Part shown: piece after piece, positions 44,462 through 53,647 of the stretch
Layout: the number at the start of each line of letters is the position of its first letter
Position numbering within the stretch: position 1 is the first letter of the stretch
Assembly (NCBI GenBank): GCA_965242485.1
Contig: CBDESM010000003.1
Coordinates: forward strand, 434,001 to 498,000
DNA: 64,000 nucleotides
Source of the DNA: CBDESM01 sp965242485
Lineage (GTDB): Bacteria; Chloroflexota; Dehalococcoidia; Bin125
Direction of reading: 5' to 3'
Notes under the pieces: generated by a model
Databases searched by the model: none
Told to the model about the DNA's origin: nothing
Seen by the model: the letters and a program-made list of their open reading frames with translations, nothing else
Position numbers and translations under genes: made by a program

Positions 44462-47400
44462 CTATTCGCCTGTGACCTGGATGTTGATCGTCGTGGTATC
44501 GCCGTCTTCATCGGTGGCGGTGTATGAGGCCGTGAGCGAGTAGCCCTCGGAGGGGGCGGTCCCGGAGAGCACTCGGCTGGATGGCGTGAAGATCACGTCC
44601 TGCGCGGCCGTGCTTTCGGACGCATAGGAGATCGGGCCGAGCGAGTAGGTCAGCGTGCCGTCGCCCCCGCTGGCCGCGGGCAGCGTGCAGCTGAACGCGG
44701 ACTCCGGAGATCCTTCACATGACCAGACGGTGACCGGGCTGAACGTCGGGCGTAGGTCGGGCGGCGCGGCGCCCGCGATGATGACGCTGACGTTGTAGTA
44801 GTCCCGGTCGCCGTCCGCATCGGTCACGGAGAAGGTGAGGACGTGGTTCCCCGCCTGCGTCGGCGTGCCCGAGTACACCCGCGTGGCGCTGTTGAGGGCG
44901 AGGCCGGGGACCGGGCCCCCTTCCATTGCGTAGGTGAGCGGGCCGTCGCCGCCCGTCGCCTCGCGCATCGTCGCCGTGAACGGCTGGTTGACCGTGCCCC
45001 TCACGGTCATGACGAGTTGCGATGAGAACAGCGGCTGCAGATCCACGGGCGGCGTGATGCTGACCGTGACGGTGAGCGAGCCCGTATCGCCGTCTTCATC
45101 GGCAGCCGTGTAGGTGAGGCTGTAGCTGCCGCTCGCCGCCACGGTGCCCGAAAGCACGCGCGTGGAGGCCGCGAAGCTGAGCCCCTGCGGCGGCGTTGTC
45201 ACCGAGTAGGTCACCGTGCCGTCCCCGCCGCTCGCGGCCGGCAGCGTGCAGCTGAGCGCCTCGCCGGCGGTGCCGCTGCACGTGTGGGTCGAGCTGCTGA
45301 AGGACGGCGCTTCGCCGCTGATCCGGACGATGATCCGGATCTGAATGCTGTCCCCGTCCGCGTCGGTCGCCGTGTAGGTGAGGCTGTGATTGCCCGCGGC
45401 CGACGGCGTGCCCGACAGCACGCGGGTCGCCCCGTTGAAGGCGAGCCCCGGTATCTGCCGGTTCAGCGAATAGGTCAGCGTGCCGTTCCCGCCGCTCGCG
45501 GCCGGCAGCGTGCAACTGAAGGCCTGGCCGGGGGTGCCGAGGCAGGTGCCGCCCGACGCGGCGAACGAAGGCGTCAGGTCGGCTGCCGGCGGCGCCGCCT
45601 CGGCGATCCGCACGATGATGTCGATCTGGATGCTGTCCCCGTCCGCGTCGGTCGCGGTGTAGGCGATCCGGTAGTTGCCGGCAATCTCCGGCGTGCCGGA
45701 AAGCGTGCGGGTCGGGCCGTTGAAGCTGAGCCCTTGGATCCGCCGGTTCAGCGTGTAGGCCAGCGTGCCGTCACCGCCGCTCGCGGCCGGCAATGTGCAG
45801 CTGAACTCCGCACCCGCCGTGCCCTCGCAGGTGTGGGTCGATGCGGCGAAGGACGGCATCCGATCGGGCAACGCGGAGATGATGACCGTGTACCAGATGC
45901 TGTCGCGCCTGCCGTTCGCATCGGTCGCCGTGAGCTGCACCCGGCCCCGGAACGTCGCCGTCGGCGTGCCCGACATCACCGCCGTCGAGGAGTTGACCAC
46001 CACGCCGTCCGGCAGCCAGTTGGTGGAGTAGGTCAAGTCCCCTGTGCCCCCGTTGGCCGTGGCCAAGTTGACCGAAAGGGCTTGGCCGACGCGGCCCGAG
46101 ATGTCGTCCCCGTTCTCGGAGGCGAACGCCGGCCGCGCAGACGAAGGCACGATGATGAGGGTGACGGTCAGCGTCGCGGCATCGTCGTCGGCATCCCTCG
46201 CCGTGTAGCGGAGGTTGTAGGTGCCGCTCGCCGCCGCGGTGCCCGAGAGCACGCGCGTGGACGCGGCGAAACCGACGCCCTCTGGCGGCGTCTCGATGCT
46301 GTAGGTCAGCGTTCCGTCGCCGCCGCTGGCCGCCGGCAGGGCGCAGCTGAACGCCCTCCCAGCGGTGCCGGAGCAGCTGAACCGCAAGTAGCCGAAGGAC
46401 GGGCTCGTATCGCCCGGCGCGGCGGGGGCCCTGTCGGCGATCCGCACGATGATGTCGATCTGGATGCTGTCGAAGTCCGCGTCCGTCGCCGTGTACGTGA
46501 TCCGGTAGTTGCTCGCGGTCGACGGCACGCCCGAAAGCGTGCGGGTCGAACCGTTGAAGACGAGCCCCGGGATCTGCCGGGCCAGCGAGTAGGTCAGCGT
46601 TCCGTTCCCGCCGCTCGCGGCCGGCAGCGTGCAGCTGAATTCCGACCCGGCCGTGCCGGAGCACGTGTGGGTCGACGCGCTGAAGGACGGCGTGCGGTCG
46701 GCTGCCGGCGGCGTCGCCGCGGAGATGCGGACGATGATGTCGATCTGGATGCTGTCCCCGTCCGCGTCGGTCGCGGTGTAGCCGATCCGGTAGCCGCCAG
46801 GAATCTCCGGCGTGCCCGAAAGGGTGCGGGCCGGGCCGTTGAAGCTGAGCCCCTGGATCCGCCGGTTCAGCGTGTAGGCCAGCGTGCCGTCGCCGCCGCT
46901 CGCGGCCGGCAGCGTGCAGCTGAACTCCGACCCGGCCGTGCCGGAGCACGTGTAGGTCGACGCGACGAAGGACGGCATGAGATCGATCCGGGGGACGATG
47001 TTGATCGTGAAGAGGACCGTGGCCTCGTCGCCGTCGGCGTCCTCGGCGGAGTATTCGAGGACGCGCCTGCCCGCGGCTTCCGGCACGCCGGAGAGCACGC
47101 GCGTGGCGGCGTTGAAGCGCAGCCCCTCCGGCGGCGTCGACAGCGTGTAAGTCAGCGTCCCGTCCCCGCCGGTCGCGGCCGGCAGCGTGCAGCTGAGCGC
47201 CGTCCCGGCCGTGCCGGAGCACAAGCGGTCGCCCCTGGAGGAGAGGAAGGACGGGGATCGATCTTGGGCCGCGCCGGCGGCGATGGTGAGCTCGATCGTC
47301 ATCGTCGCCCGGTCGCCGTCTTCATCGGTGGCCGTGTAGCTGAGGCTGTAGGAGCCCGCGGTGCCGGCCGCCGCCCGGCCGATGAGCCCGCGGCTGGCGG

Positions 47401-50400
47401 CGTTGAAGCGCAGCCCCTCCGGCGGAGTCTCGAGGGCGTAGGTCAGCCTTCCGTCGCCGCCGCTGGCCGCGGGCAGCGTCTCCGAAATCGCGTGCAGCCC
47501 GGGACCTTCGGTCGTGCTGGCCGTGAACGTCTCCGCCGGGAACGTCGGGACCCCGGCCGGCGCCGGGGGCGGAGCCCCCTCCAGCGACGATCGTTCGATC
47601 TGGACCAGGAACGTGATGAACGCGCCCCTGTCGGACGCATCGGCCACGTTCAGCGTCACCCAGCCCGCGAACCGTTCGCTCGGCGTCCCGCTGAGCGTCG
47701 CCGCGGAGCTGTCGAACGCGAGCCCGGGGAACGTCCGGTTCAGCGAGTAGGTCAGCCCGCCGCTGCCGCCGCGGGCGCGGGGCAGCGCGACCGAGAGCGG
47801 TTCGCCGATCCGCCCCTCGAAGCCGCTGTACCTGATGTTCCCGAAGGTCGGATCGTCGCTGGGCGCCGGCTCGATCTCGAGCCAGATCGAGAGCTCGGCG
47901 ACGTCCCCGTCTTCGTCGGTCGCGAAGTAGTCGATGAAGTTGCTGTACGCGGCCGCCGGCGTGCCGGCGAGGACGCGGGCCGAGGCATCGAAGCCCAGCC
48001 CCTGCGGCGGCGTCTCCAGCCAGTACGTCAACGCGCCGTCGCCGCCGCTCGCGGACGGCAGCGTGCAGCTGAGCGCGGTCCCGACCGTGCCCGGGCACGT
48101 GTGCCCCGTAGTGGTGAAGGACGGCTCCAGGTCGAGCGGCGGCGCGACGACGGAAACCGTGATCGAAATCACGTCGCTGTCGCCGTCGGCATCGGTCGCC
48201 GTGTAATCGAGCGAGTACCTGCCGGCGGCGGCCGGCGTCCCCGAAAGGATGCGCGTCGCGGCCGTGAACCTGAGGCCCTGCGGCGGCGTTGCCAGCGAGT
48301 AGGACGGCGCCCCGTCCCCGCCCCGGCTCGCGGGCAGGAGGCAGCGGAAGGCCGTCCCGGCCGTGCCAGAGCAGAGATGGCTCGTGAGCGGCGCGAAGGA
48401 CGGCGTCCGGTCTTCCTCGGCGCCGGCCGCGATCGTGAGCTCGATCGTCATCGCGTCGCTGTCGCCGTCGGCGTCGGTCACCGTGTACGCGAGGCTGTGG
48501 AAGCCCGCCGTGCCCTCGGCCGCGAGGCCGGACAGGACGCGGCTCGCGGCAGTGAAGCTCAAACCCTCCGGCGGCGTCGCCAGCGAGTAGGTCAGCGGCT
48601 CATCTCCGCCGGACGCGGCGGGCAGCGCCGCGGAGATGCGGTCCGTGCCGGGTGCGGCCGTGGTGCTCACCGCGTGCGTGTTCGACGTGAAGGCCGGGCC
48701 GTCGGGCGACGGCGCCGCGCCGACGTTGATGGTGACGGTCATCCGGGCGGCGTCGCCGTCCATGTCCGTGGCCGTGTAGGCCAGCCGGTGGCTGCCCGCC
48801 TCGGTGGGATTGACCGAGAAGACGCGCGTGGCCTCGACGAACCGGGCGCCCAGCGGAAGATCGGTGAGCCGCATGACCGAGTAGCTCAGCGTCCCGTCGC
48901 CGCCGCTCGCGGCCGGCAGCGTGCAGCTGAGCGGCCGCCCGGCCGCGCCCGAACACGTGTAGTCCGATGCGCCGAAGGACGGCGCGCGGTCGGCCGACTC
49001 CGGGGCGACGTTGAGCGCGAAGCGGCGCGTGTCGATGTCGCGATCCGCGTCGTAGACGATGTAGACCAGCTCGCGGCTGCCCGCCACGGTCGGCGTCCCG
49101 CTGAGCGTGCGGGTCGCGCTGTCGAACTCGACCCCGGGCACGGTGCTCAGGGCGTACTCCAGCGGCGGGTCGCCCCCGGTCGCCCCGGGCAGCACCACGG
49201 ACATCGCAACGCCCTGCATCGCGTTGATGTTCTCCGGCGAGGCGCTGAAGACCGGACTGGAATCCGCGTCATCGGCGTCGGTCGGCGTCGTCTCGCCGGG
49301 CGCTTCCGAAACGACCATCTGGCCGCTGGTCGAGGCCGTATCGCCGTCCGCATCGGTCACCGTGTAGGTGACGCTGAAGCTGCCCGCCCGCAACGGGGTG
49401 CCGCTGATCCGGCCCCCGCTGGACGCGGCCGACAGGCCCGGCGCGCCGCTCAGGCTGTACGTGAGCGGCGGATTGCCCCCGCTCGCGACGGGGACGGCGG
49501 CCGTGAAGGGCTCGCCCGCGATGAGGCCGTAGAAGTCGCCCAGGATCTCATCTCCGAAACTCGGCTGCAGATCGGGCTCTTCGGAGCCGCGCACCGTGAT
49601 CGTGAAGGTCAGCGACCGGGAAGCCCCCGCGTCGTCCGTGGCCTTGTACGTCATGCGGTACGTGCCGGCTTGGTCGGGAGTCCCGGAGTGCGTCCGGGCG
49701 GCCGCGTTGAAGGTCATGCCCGGGACGTCGGGAGTCAGCGCGTAGGTGATCGCGCCGGCCCCGCCCGCGGCCGCCGGATACGTGTCGGAAGCGGGGCTGC
49801 CGGCCGTGTAGCTGCGGTCCAGCCCGCTGTCCGAATCCGGGAATCTCGGCCCGGTCGAACTGCTCACGACGACCAGAAACGCGAGCGAATCGGAATCGCC
49901 GTCGGCGTCCGTAGCCGCGTAGATCGTGTTGTAGCTGCCGGGATCCGTCGGCGCGCCGCTGAGCGTGCGGCTGCCCGCATCGAAATCCATGCCCGGAATG
50001 TCGGGCGCGAGCGAGTAGAGCAGCGCCCCGTTGCCGCCGGTCGCCAGCGGCAGCATGATCCGCTGGAAGTCGCCCGTCGTGAACGCGAAGTCGAGCGAGA
50101 TCTCCGGGAACTGCGGCTCGCTGTCCGCCTCGCCCGCGATCTGAACCGGGAATCGGATGCTGGCCCCATCGCCGTCGACGTCGCTCGCGGTGTAGCGCAT
50201 GCTGAAGCTGCCCGACGCGGCCGGCGCCCCGCTGACGGTGCGGGTGGCTCGGTCGAAGCTGATGCCGGCGATGGCCGGATCGAGGTCGTAACGCAGCGGT
50301 TCGTTGCCGCCGGCCGCTGCCGGCAGCGTGATCGGCGCGATCGCGGCGCCGACGGTCCAGACCTGCGGAGCGATCAGCTGCGCGCCGAACGTGGGCCGCG

Positions 50401-51340
50401 TATCCGGACCCCGGCGCGTGGGCGGAGTCGGCTCCGCCGTCCCCTCGACGGTGATCGTGAAGGTGGTGTTGGCGGCCGCGCCGACGGCGTCGGTCGCGGT
50501 GTAGAAGACGAGATGCCGCCCCGAGGTCATGGGCGTGCCGCTCAGCGTGCGGGTATCGCGATTGAAGGCGAGTCCGCGGATGCGGTGGATCAGGTCATAG
50601 CGCAGCGTCCCGCTCCCGCCGCCGGCCGCGGGCAGGACGATCGCATCGATCTCCGCGCCCGCGTCGAAGGTCCGGTCGGTCGGCTCGGACGTGAACGCGA
50701 GCGGGGCCGCATCCGGCTCGTCTCCGCCCGGCGGGGCCGGCGCCCCGTCCTCGCCGCCCCCCTCATTCGTCGGAGTGCCCGGATTGGGCTGTTCATCGCC
50801 TTGTCCCGGCTCGTCTTGACCGCCCCCGTCGCCCTCCCCGCCGGTCTCCGTTTCCGTCTCCCCGGATTCTTCTTCCTCGTCGGCCGGCAACGTCACAGCC
50901 GAGAACGGGATCCATCGTCCTTGGAACAAGTTCCGATACGACGCGGTCGCGTATCGAACCGTCGGCAGCAAGATCTGGCCGTCGTACATGACGGCGACCT
51001 CGTAGCGTTCCGACCCGCCGCCCTGCGCCGGCTGGATCCGGATCGCCGCCCGCAGCTCGCCATCGATGCCGTCGACCTCGACGCTGGAGCTGCGCAGCCA
51101 TCGGCCTGGACTGTCAGCCGCCGCCTGCGGGGTCAGGAACCGCAGCGTCGGCAGGCGGCGGGTGCCGTCGTAGTTCAGCGCCAGCTCGATCCGGCTCTCG
51201 CCGAGCGGCATCCGCATCTCGACCGAAACTTCCCGCGAAGGCGCCGATTGCTGCGCCATCGCCGTCCCCGTCGCCAAAACGGCGAGTAAGACCGCGACGG
51301 CCATGCACGCGAGCGGGCGCGAACGGATCAAGTTGAGCAT
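44462..51340 (-). CDS. giant secreted protein with 22 He_PIG-type Ig repeats
   Basis: 2292 residues from ATG 51340 (GGAG eight bases upstream). Signal peptide with cleavage near ATGTAMA (residue 29). Residues 35-150 form a domain I cannot name, with an internal two-fold repeat (NYDGTRRLPTLRF and MYDGQILLPTVRY, each followed by GRW). Residues 153-210 are an acidic Glu/Gly/Asp/Pro linker. From about 212 to the end are 22 tandem modules of about 94 residues of the putative Ig (He_PIG) kind: GGDGTLTYSL, RVLSGTP, YTATDADGD. The gene ends right after repeat 22, without a sorting signal, membrane anchor or other C-terminal domain. Probably an extracellular adhesin- or S-layer-like protein; DxDGD loops suggest calcium binding. 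Confidence 0.9.
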   Translation of the reverse strand: MLNLIRSRPLACMAVAVLLAVLATGTAMAQQSAPSREVSVEMRMPLGESRIELALNYDGTRRLPTLRFLTPQAAADSPGRWLRSSSVEVDGIDGELRAAIRIQPAQGGGSERYEVAVMYDGQILLPTVRYATASYRNLFQGRWIPFSAVTLPADEEEESGETETETGGEGDGGGQDEPGQGDEQPNPGTPTNEGGGEDGAPAPPGGDEPDAAPLAFTSEPTDRTFDAGAEIDAIVLPAAGGGSGTLRYDLIHRIRGLAFNRDTRTLSGTPMTSGRHLVFYTATDAVGAAANTTFTITVEGTAEPTPPTRRGPDTRPTFGAQLIAPQVWTVGAAIAPITLPAAAGGNEPLRYDLDPAIAGISFDRATRTVSGAPAASGSFSMRYTASDVDGDGASIRFPVQIAGEADSEPQFPEISLDFAFTTGDFQRIMLPLATGGNGALLYSLAPDIPGMDFDAGSRTLSGAPTDPGSYNTIYAATDADGDSDSLAFLVVVSSSTGPRFPDSDSGLDRSYTAGSPASDTYPAAAGGAGAITYALTPDVPGMTFNAAARTHSGTPDQAGTYRMTYKATDDAGASRSLTFTITVRGSEEPDLQPSFGDEILGDFYGLIAGEPFTAAVPVASGGNPPLTYSLSGAPGLSAASSGGRISGTPLRAGSFSVTYTVTDADGDTASTSGQMVVSEAPGETTPTDADDADSSPVFSASPENINAMQGVAMSVVLPGATGGDPPLEYALSTVPGVEFDSATRTLSGTPTVAGSRELVYIVYDADRDIDTRRFALNVAPESADRAPSFGASDYTCSGAAGRPLSCTLPAASGGDGTLSYSVMRLTDLPLGARFVEATRVFSVNPTEAGSHRLAYTATDMDGDAARMTVTINVGAAPSPDGPAFTSNTHAVSTTAAPGTDRISAALPAASGGDEPLTYSLATPPEGLSFTAASRVLSGLAAEGTAGFHSLAYTVTDADGDSDAMTIELTIAAGAEEDRTPSFAPLTSHLCSGTAGTAFRCLLPASRGGDGAPSYSLATPPQGLRFTAATRILSGTPAAAGRYSLDYTATDADGDSDVISITVSVVAPPLDLEPSFTTTGHTCPGTVGTALSCTLPSASGGDGALTYWLETPPQGLGFDASARVLAGTPAAAYSNFIDYFATDEDGDVAELSIWLEIEPAPSDDPTFGNIRYSGFEGRIGEPLSVALPRARGGSGGLTYSLNRTFPGLAFDSSAATLSGTPSERFAGWVTLNVADASDRGAFITFLVQIERSSLEGAPPPAPAGVPTFPAETFTASTTEGPGLHAISETLPAASGGDGRLTYALETPPEGLRFNAASRGLIGRAAAGTAGSYSLSYTATDEDGDRATMTIELTIAAGAAQDRSPSFLSSRGDRLCSGTAGTALSCTLPAATGGDGTLTYTLSTPPEGLRFNAATRVLSGVPEAAGRRVLEYSAEDADGDEATVLFTINIVPRIDLMPSFVASTYTCSGTAGSEFSCTLPAASGGDGTLAYTLNRRIQGLSFNGPARTLSGTPEIPGGYRIGYTATDADGDSIQIDIIVRISAATPPAADRTPSFSASTHTCSGTAGSEFSCTLPAASGGNGTLTYSLARQIPGLVFNGSTRTLSGVPSTASNYRITYTATDADFDSIQIDIIVRIADRAPAAPGDTSPSFGYLRFSCSGTAGRAFSCALPAASGGDGTLTYSIETPPEGVGFAASTRVLSGTAAASGTYNLRYTARDADDDAATLTVTLIIVPSSARPAFASENGDDISGRVGQALSVNLATANGGTGDLTYSTNWLPDGVVVNSSTAVMSGTPTATFRGRVQLTATDANGRRDSIWYTVIISALPDRMPSFAASTHTCEGTAGAEFSCTLPAASGGDGTLAYTLNRRIQGLSFNGPTRTLSGTPEIAGNYRIAYTATDADGDSIQIDIIVRIAEAAPPAADLTPSFAASGGTCLGTPGQAFSCTLPAASGGNGTLTYSLNRQIPGLAFNGATRVLSGTPSAAGNHSLTYTATDADGDSIQIRIIVRISGEAPSFSSSTHTCSGTAGEALSCTLPAASGGDGTVTYSVTTPPQGLSFAASTRVLSGTVAASGSYSLTYTAADEDGDTGSLTVTVSITPPVDLQPLFSSQLVMTVRGTVNQPFTATMREATGGDGPLTYAMEGGPVPGLALNSATRVYSGTPTQAGNHVLTFSVTDADGDRDYYNVSVIIAGAAPPDLRPTFSPVTVWSCEGSPESAFSCTLPAASGGDGTLTYSLGPISYASESTAAQDVIFTPSSRVLSGTAPSEGYSLTASYTATDEDGDTTTINIQVTGE
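44465..50707 (-). repeat. 22 tandem He_PIG modules, about 285 bp each
   Basis: Coding repeat array of the giant protein. Modules 7, 9, 10, 13-16, 18-20 and 22 (eleven of 22) contain a Cys pair, C-x9-C, such as TCSGTAGSEFSC, likely a disulfide across neighbouring strands; modules 1-6 have none. Modules 8 and 12 form one subtype (A-G-T-A-G-F/S insertion) and 11 and 17 another (SGRVGQ, no DADGD). The order implies block duplications as well as single-module copying; 14 and 18 are nearly identical in protein sequence. Confidence 0.88.
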
Positions 51341-51652
51341 GGCAGCACTCCGCGGCTGTGCGCAGCGACAAGGGACCGGTTGAGCCAAGCCGCGCAATGG
51401 ACGGAGCGTATCAGCGGAAACGCAGCCGAATGCAGGTCGTTCGCGGAGGCTAAATGTTCGGCCGCGCGGTCATGAGATCGAGCCCCGACCGGGCAAATCA
51501 GCCACCCGCATTCGCCGTCGCTGCACCCACTCCGCGTTCTAATGCCGCTTGGCGCGGAAAAAGCGCATTCGGCCGGGACGACTCGATCCGCGCGAAGTGG
51601 AAGTGATCGCGGCTGAATGGGCATCCATGCCATTCGGCGCGGCGCCGCGCCG
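51341..51652. other. 312-base intergenic region
   Basis: Lies upstream of the giant gene and downstream of the ABC exporter operon, both on the minus strand. No credible gene on either strand. It must hold the giant gene's promoter; a TACGCT (minus, 51410-51405) fits a -10 element about 60 bases before the ATG, but I see no convincing -35. Inverted repeats near 51620-51652 belong to the end of the exporter operon. The base composition is slightly less GC-rich than the genes. Confidence 0.5.
51635..51652 (-). terminator. palindrome right after the exporter operon
   Basis: An 18-base perfect palindrome, CGGCGCGGC joined to GCCGCGCCG, starts at the base after the exporter stop codon. As RNA it would fold to a 7-bp stem with a 4-base loop. 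A second, imperfect inverted repeat follows (about 51616-51634). No T-run is present. Confidence 0.45.
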
Positions 51653-53647
51653 CTATCCGCCGGCGGCCTCCACTGCCGCGGCCGCGGTCTTCGTCGTCGT
51701 CCCATTCGTTCCGTTGCGGTGCCGCATCCGGTCCAGCACCGCCAGCGCCGCGTCCTCGTCGAAATGCGCCGGCTCCTGCTGCTGGTACATCATCCGGTAC
51801 AGCTCCGCGTACTTCCCGTCCCGCGCCAGCAGCTCGTCGTGGCTGCCCTGCTCCAGGATCCGCCCGTACTCCAGCACGATGATCCGATCCACGCTGCGGA
51901 TCGTGCTCAGCCGATGCGCGATCACGAACGCCGTCCGCCCCCGCAGCACCCGCGCGATCGCCGTCTGGATCAAGGCCTCCGTGTGCGAATCCACGTTCGC
52001 CGTCGCCTCGTCCAAGATCAGGATCCGCGGATCCGAAATGATCGCCCGCGCGAACGCGATCAGCTGCCGCTGCCCGATGCTCAGGTTCTGCGCCCGCTCC
52101 GCCACCGGCGTCTCGTAGCCCTGCGGCAGTCGCTGGATCCACTCGTCCGCGCCCACCACCTCGGCCGCCGCCTCGGCCTGCTCCGGCGTCGCCTGCAAAT
52201 TCCCGTACAGGATGTTCTCCCGCACCGTCCCCGAAAACAGGAACGGATCCTGCAGCACCACCCCTACGCGCTGCACCAGCGACGCCCGCGTCACCCCCCG
52301 CACGTCCCGCCCGTCGATCAGCACCGCCCCCTCCGTCACCTCGTAGTTCCGCGTGATCAGCGACGTGATCGACGTCTTCCCCGCGCCCGTCTCCCCCACC
52401 AGCGCCACCGTCTCGCCCGGCTGCACCTCCAAATCCAGATCGAACAGCACCCGCGTCCCTTCCACGTACTCCAGCGACACCCGCTCGAACCGCACGTGCC
52501 CGGCGATGTCCGGCAGCGCTTCCGCGTTCTCCGCGTCCTCGATCTCCGGCGCCGTGTCCAGCACCTCGAACACCCGCTCCGCCCCCGCCATCGCCCGCTG
52601 GAACATCGTGTACTGCAAGACCAGGTCCCGCACCGGATCGAAGAACCGCTGGATCCCCAGCGTGAACGCGATGATCGTCGCGATCGACTCGGCCGGGTCA
52701 ATCGACCCGCCGCTGATCCGCACGGCCGCGAACACGATCACCAGCGACGTTGCCACCGCGATCAGGATCTCCACCAGCGGCATGATCGCCGCCGACAGCA
52801 TCCCCGCGTGCCGCGTCGCCCGCAGGTTCCAGTTGTTGATCCGGTCGAACCGCTTCGCGTTCTCCGCCTCGCGGTTCAGGCTCTGCACCACCCGCACCCC
52901 GTTCAAATCCTCGTTCAGCGTGCTGTTCACCGCCGCGATCGCCACCCGCGTCTCCAAAAACGCCTTCCGCGCCCGCTTGCTCCAGAACGCCATCGACACC
53001 ACCAGCACCGGCAGCACCGCCATCGCCACCAGCGCCAGCTGCCAATCAATCACCAGCATCACCGCGAAAATGATCGCCAGCCCGAAAATGTCCCCGATCA
53101 CCGTCAGCACCCCGCTCGTCAGCATCTCCTGCAATACCTGCACGTCCGACGTCACCCGCGACATGATCGCCCCCACCTCGCCGCGGTCGTAGAACCGGTG
53201 CTCCAGCCGCATCAGGTGATCGAACACGTCCTGCCGCATCCGCCGCAGAATCGGATGCCCCACGTTCGCCATCACCCACTGCCGCGTCCATTCCGTCAGC
53301 CACGCCACCAGCACGATCACCGTGAAGACCGCCACGATCACGTTCAGCCGCCCCCCGTCTCCCGTCGCGATCGCGTTCTCAATCGAATCCGACACCACCA
53401 GCACTTGGATGTTCAGCGCCGCCGCGAACAGGATGTTCGCGATGATCGCGACCATCAGCCGCCCCTTGAACGGCGCGATGTAGGCCCCGAAGCGCCGGAT
53501 CAGCTGCGGGTTGTAGAGCGACCCGTACTCGTTCTCCCAGCCGTCCATCTTCCCAGCCGACGACGCCCAAGACGAGCGCGGCCCGCTCCCGCCGCCGCCG
53601 AGATTGCTCGACCAGCCCCCCGCCATCCCGCCGCCCATCATCCCCAT
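51653..53647 (-). CDS. ABC exporter half-transporter A (catalytic Glu present)
   Basis: 664 residues: a Gly-rich N-terminus, a six-helix ABC exporter membrane domain (about 55-345) and an ATPase domain. Walker A GETGAGKTS (about 417), signature LSIGQRQ (about 522), Walker B ILILDEAT (about 543) with the catalytic Glu, H-loop AHRLS. The signature reads LSIGQ where LSGGQ is usual. The start shares one base with the stop of the second half-transporter, so the two form a heterodimer. Class B multidrug/lipid exporter family; substrate unknown. The last 25 residues are an Ala/Thr tail. Confidence 0.93.
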   Translation of the reverse strand: MGMMGGGMAGGWSSNLGGGGSGPRSSWASSAGKMDGWENEYGSLYNPQLIRRFGAYIAPFKGRLMVAIIANILFAAALNIQVLVVSDSIENAIATGDGGRLNVIVAVFTVIVLVAWLTEWTRQWVMANVGHPILRRMRQDVFDHLMRLEHRFYDRGEVGAIMSRVTSDVQVLQEMLTSGVLTVIGDIFGLAIIFAVMLVIDWQLALVAMAVLPVLVVSMAFWSKRARKAFLETRVAIAAVNSTLNEDLNGVRVVQSLNREAENAKRFDRINNWNLRATRHAGMLSAAIMPLVEILIAVATSLVIVFAAVRISGGSIDPAESIATIIAFTLGIQRFFDPVRDLVLQYTMFQRAMAGAERVFEVLDTAPEIEDAENAEALPDIAGHVRFERVSLEYVEGTRVLFDLDLEVQPGETVALVGETGAGKTSITSLITRNYEVTEGAVLIDGRDVRGVTRASLVQRVGVVLQDPFLFSGTVRENILYGNLQATPEQAEAAAEVVGADEWIQRLPQGYETPVAERAQNLSIGQRQLIAFARAIISDPRILILDEATANVDSHTEALIQTAIARVLRGRTAFVIAHRLSTIRSVDRIIVLEYGRILEQGSHDELLARDGKYAELYRMMYQQQEPAHFDEDAALAVLDRMRHRNGTNGTTTKTAAAAVEAAGG

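Noticed and set aside
44465..50707. A DNA repeat array that might be CRISPR or satellite-like
   Set aside because: The period is about 285 bp, the copies diverge, and they encode consecutive Ig modules in one frame; it is a protein repeat.
45284..51289. A 2001-residue open frame on the + strand opposite the giant Ig protein
   Set aside because: It is Arg/Gly/Ala-rich with no signature and mirrors the repeats of the real minus-strand gene, which has a signal peptide and clear modules. Long stop-free antisense frames are expected in such GC-rich DNA.
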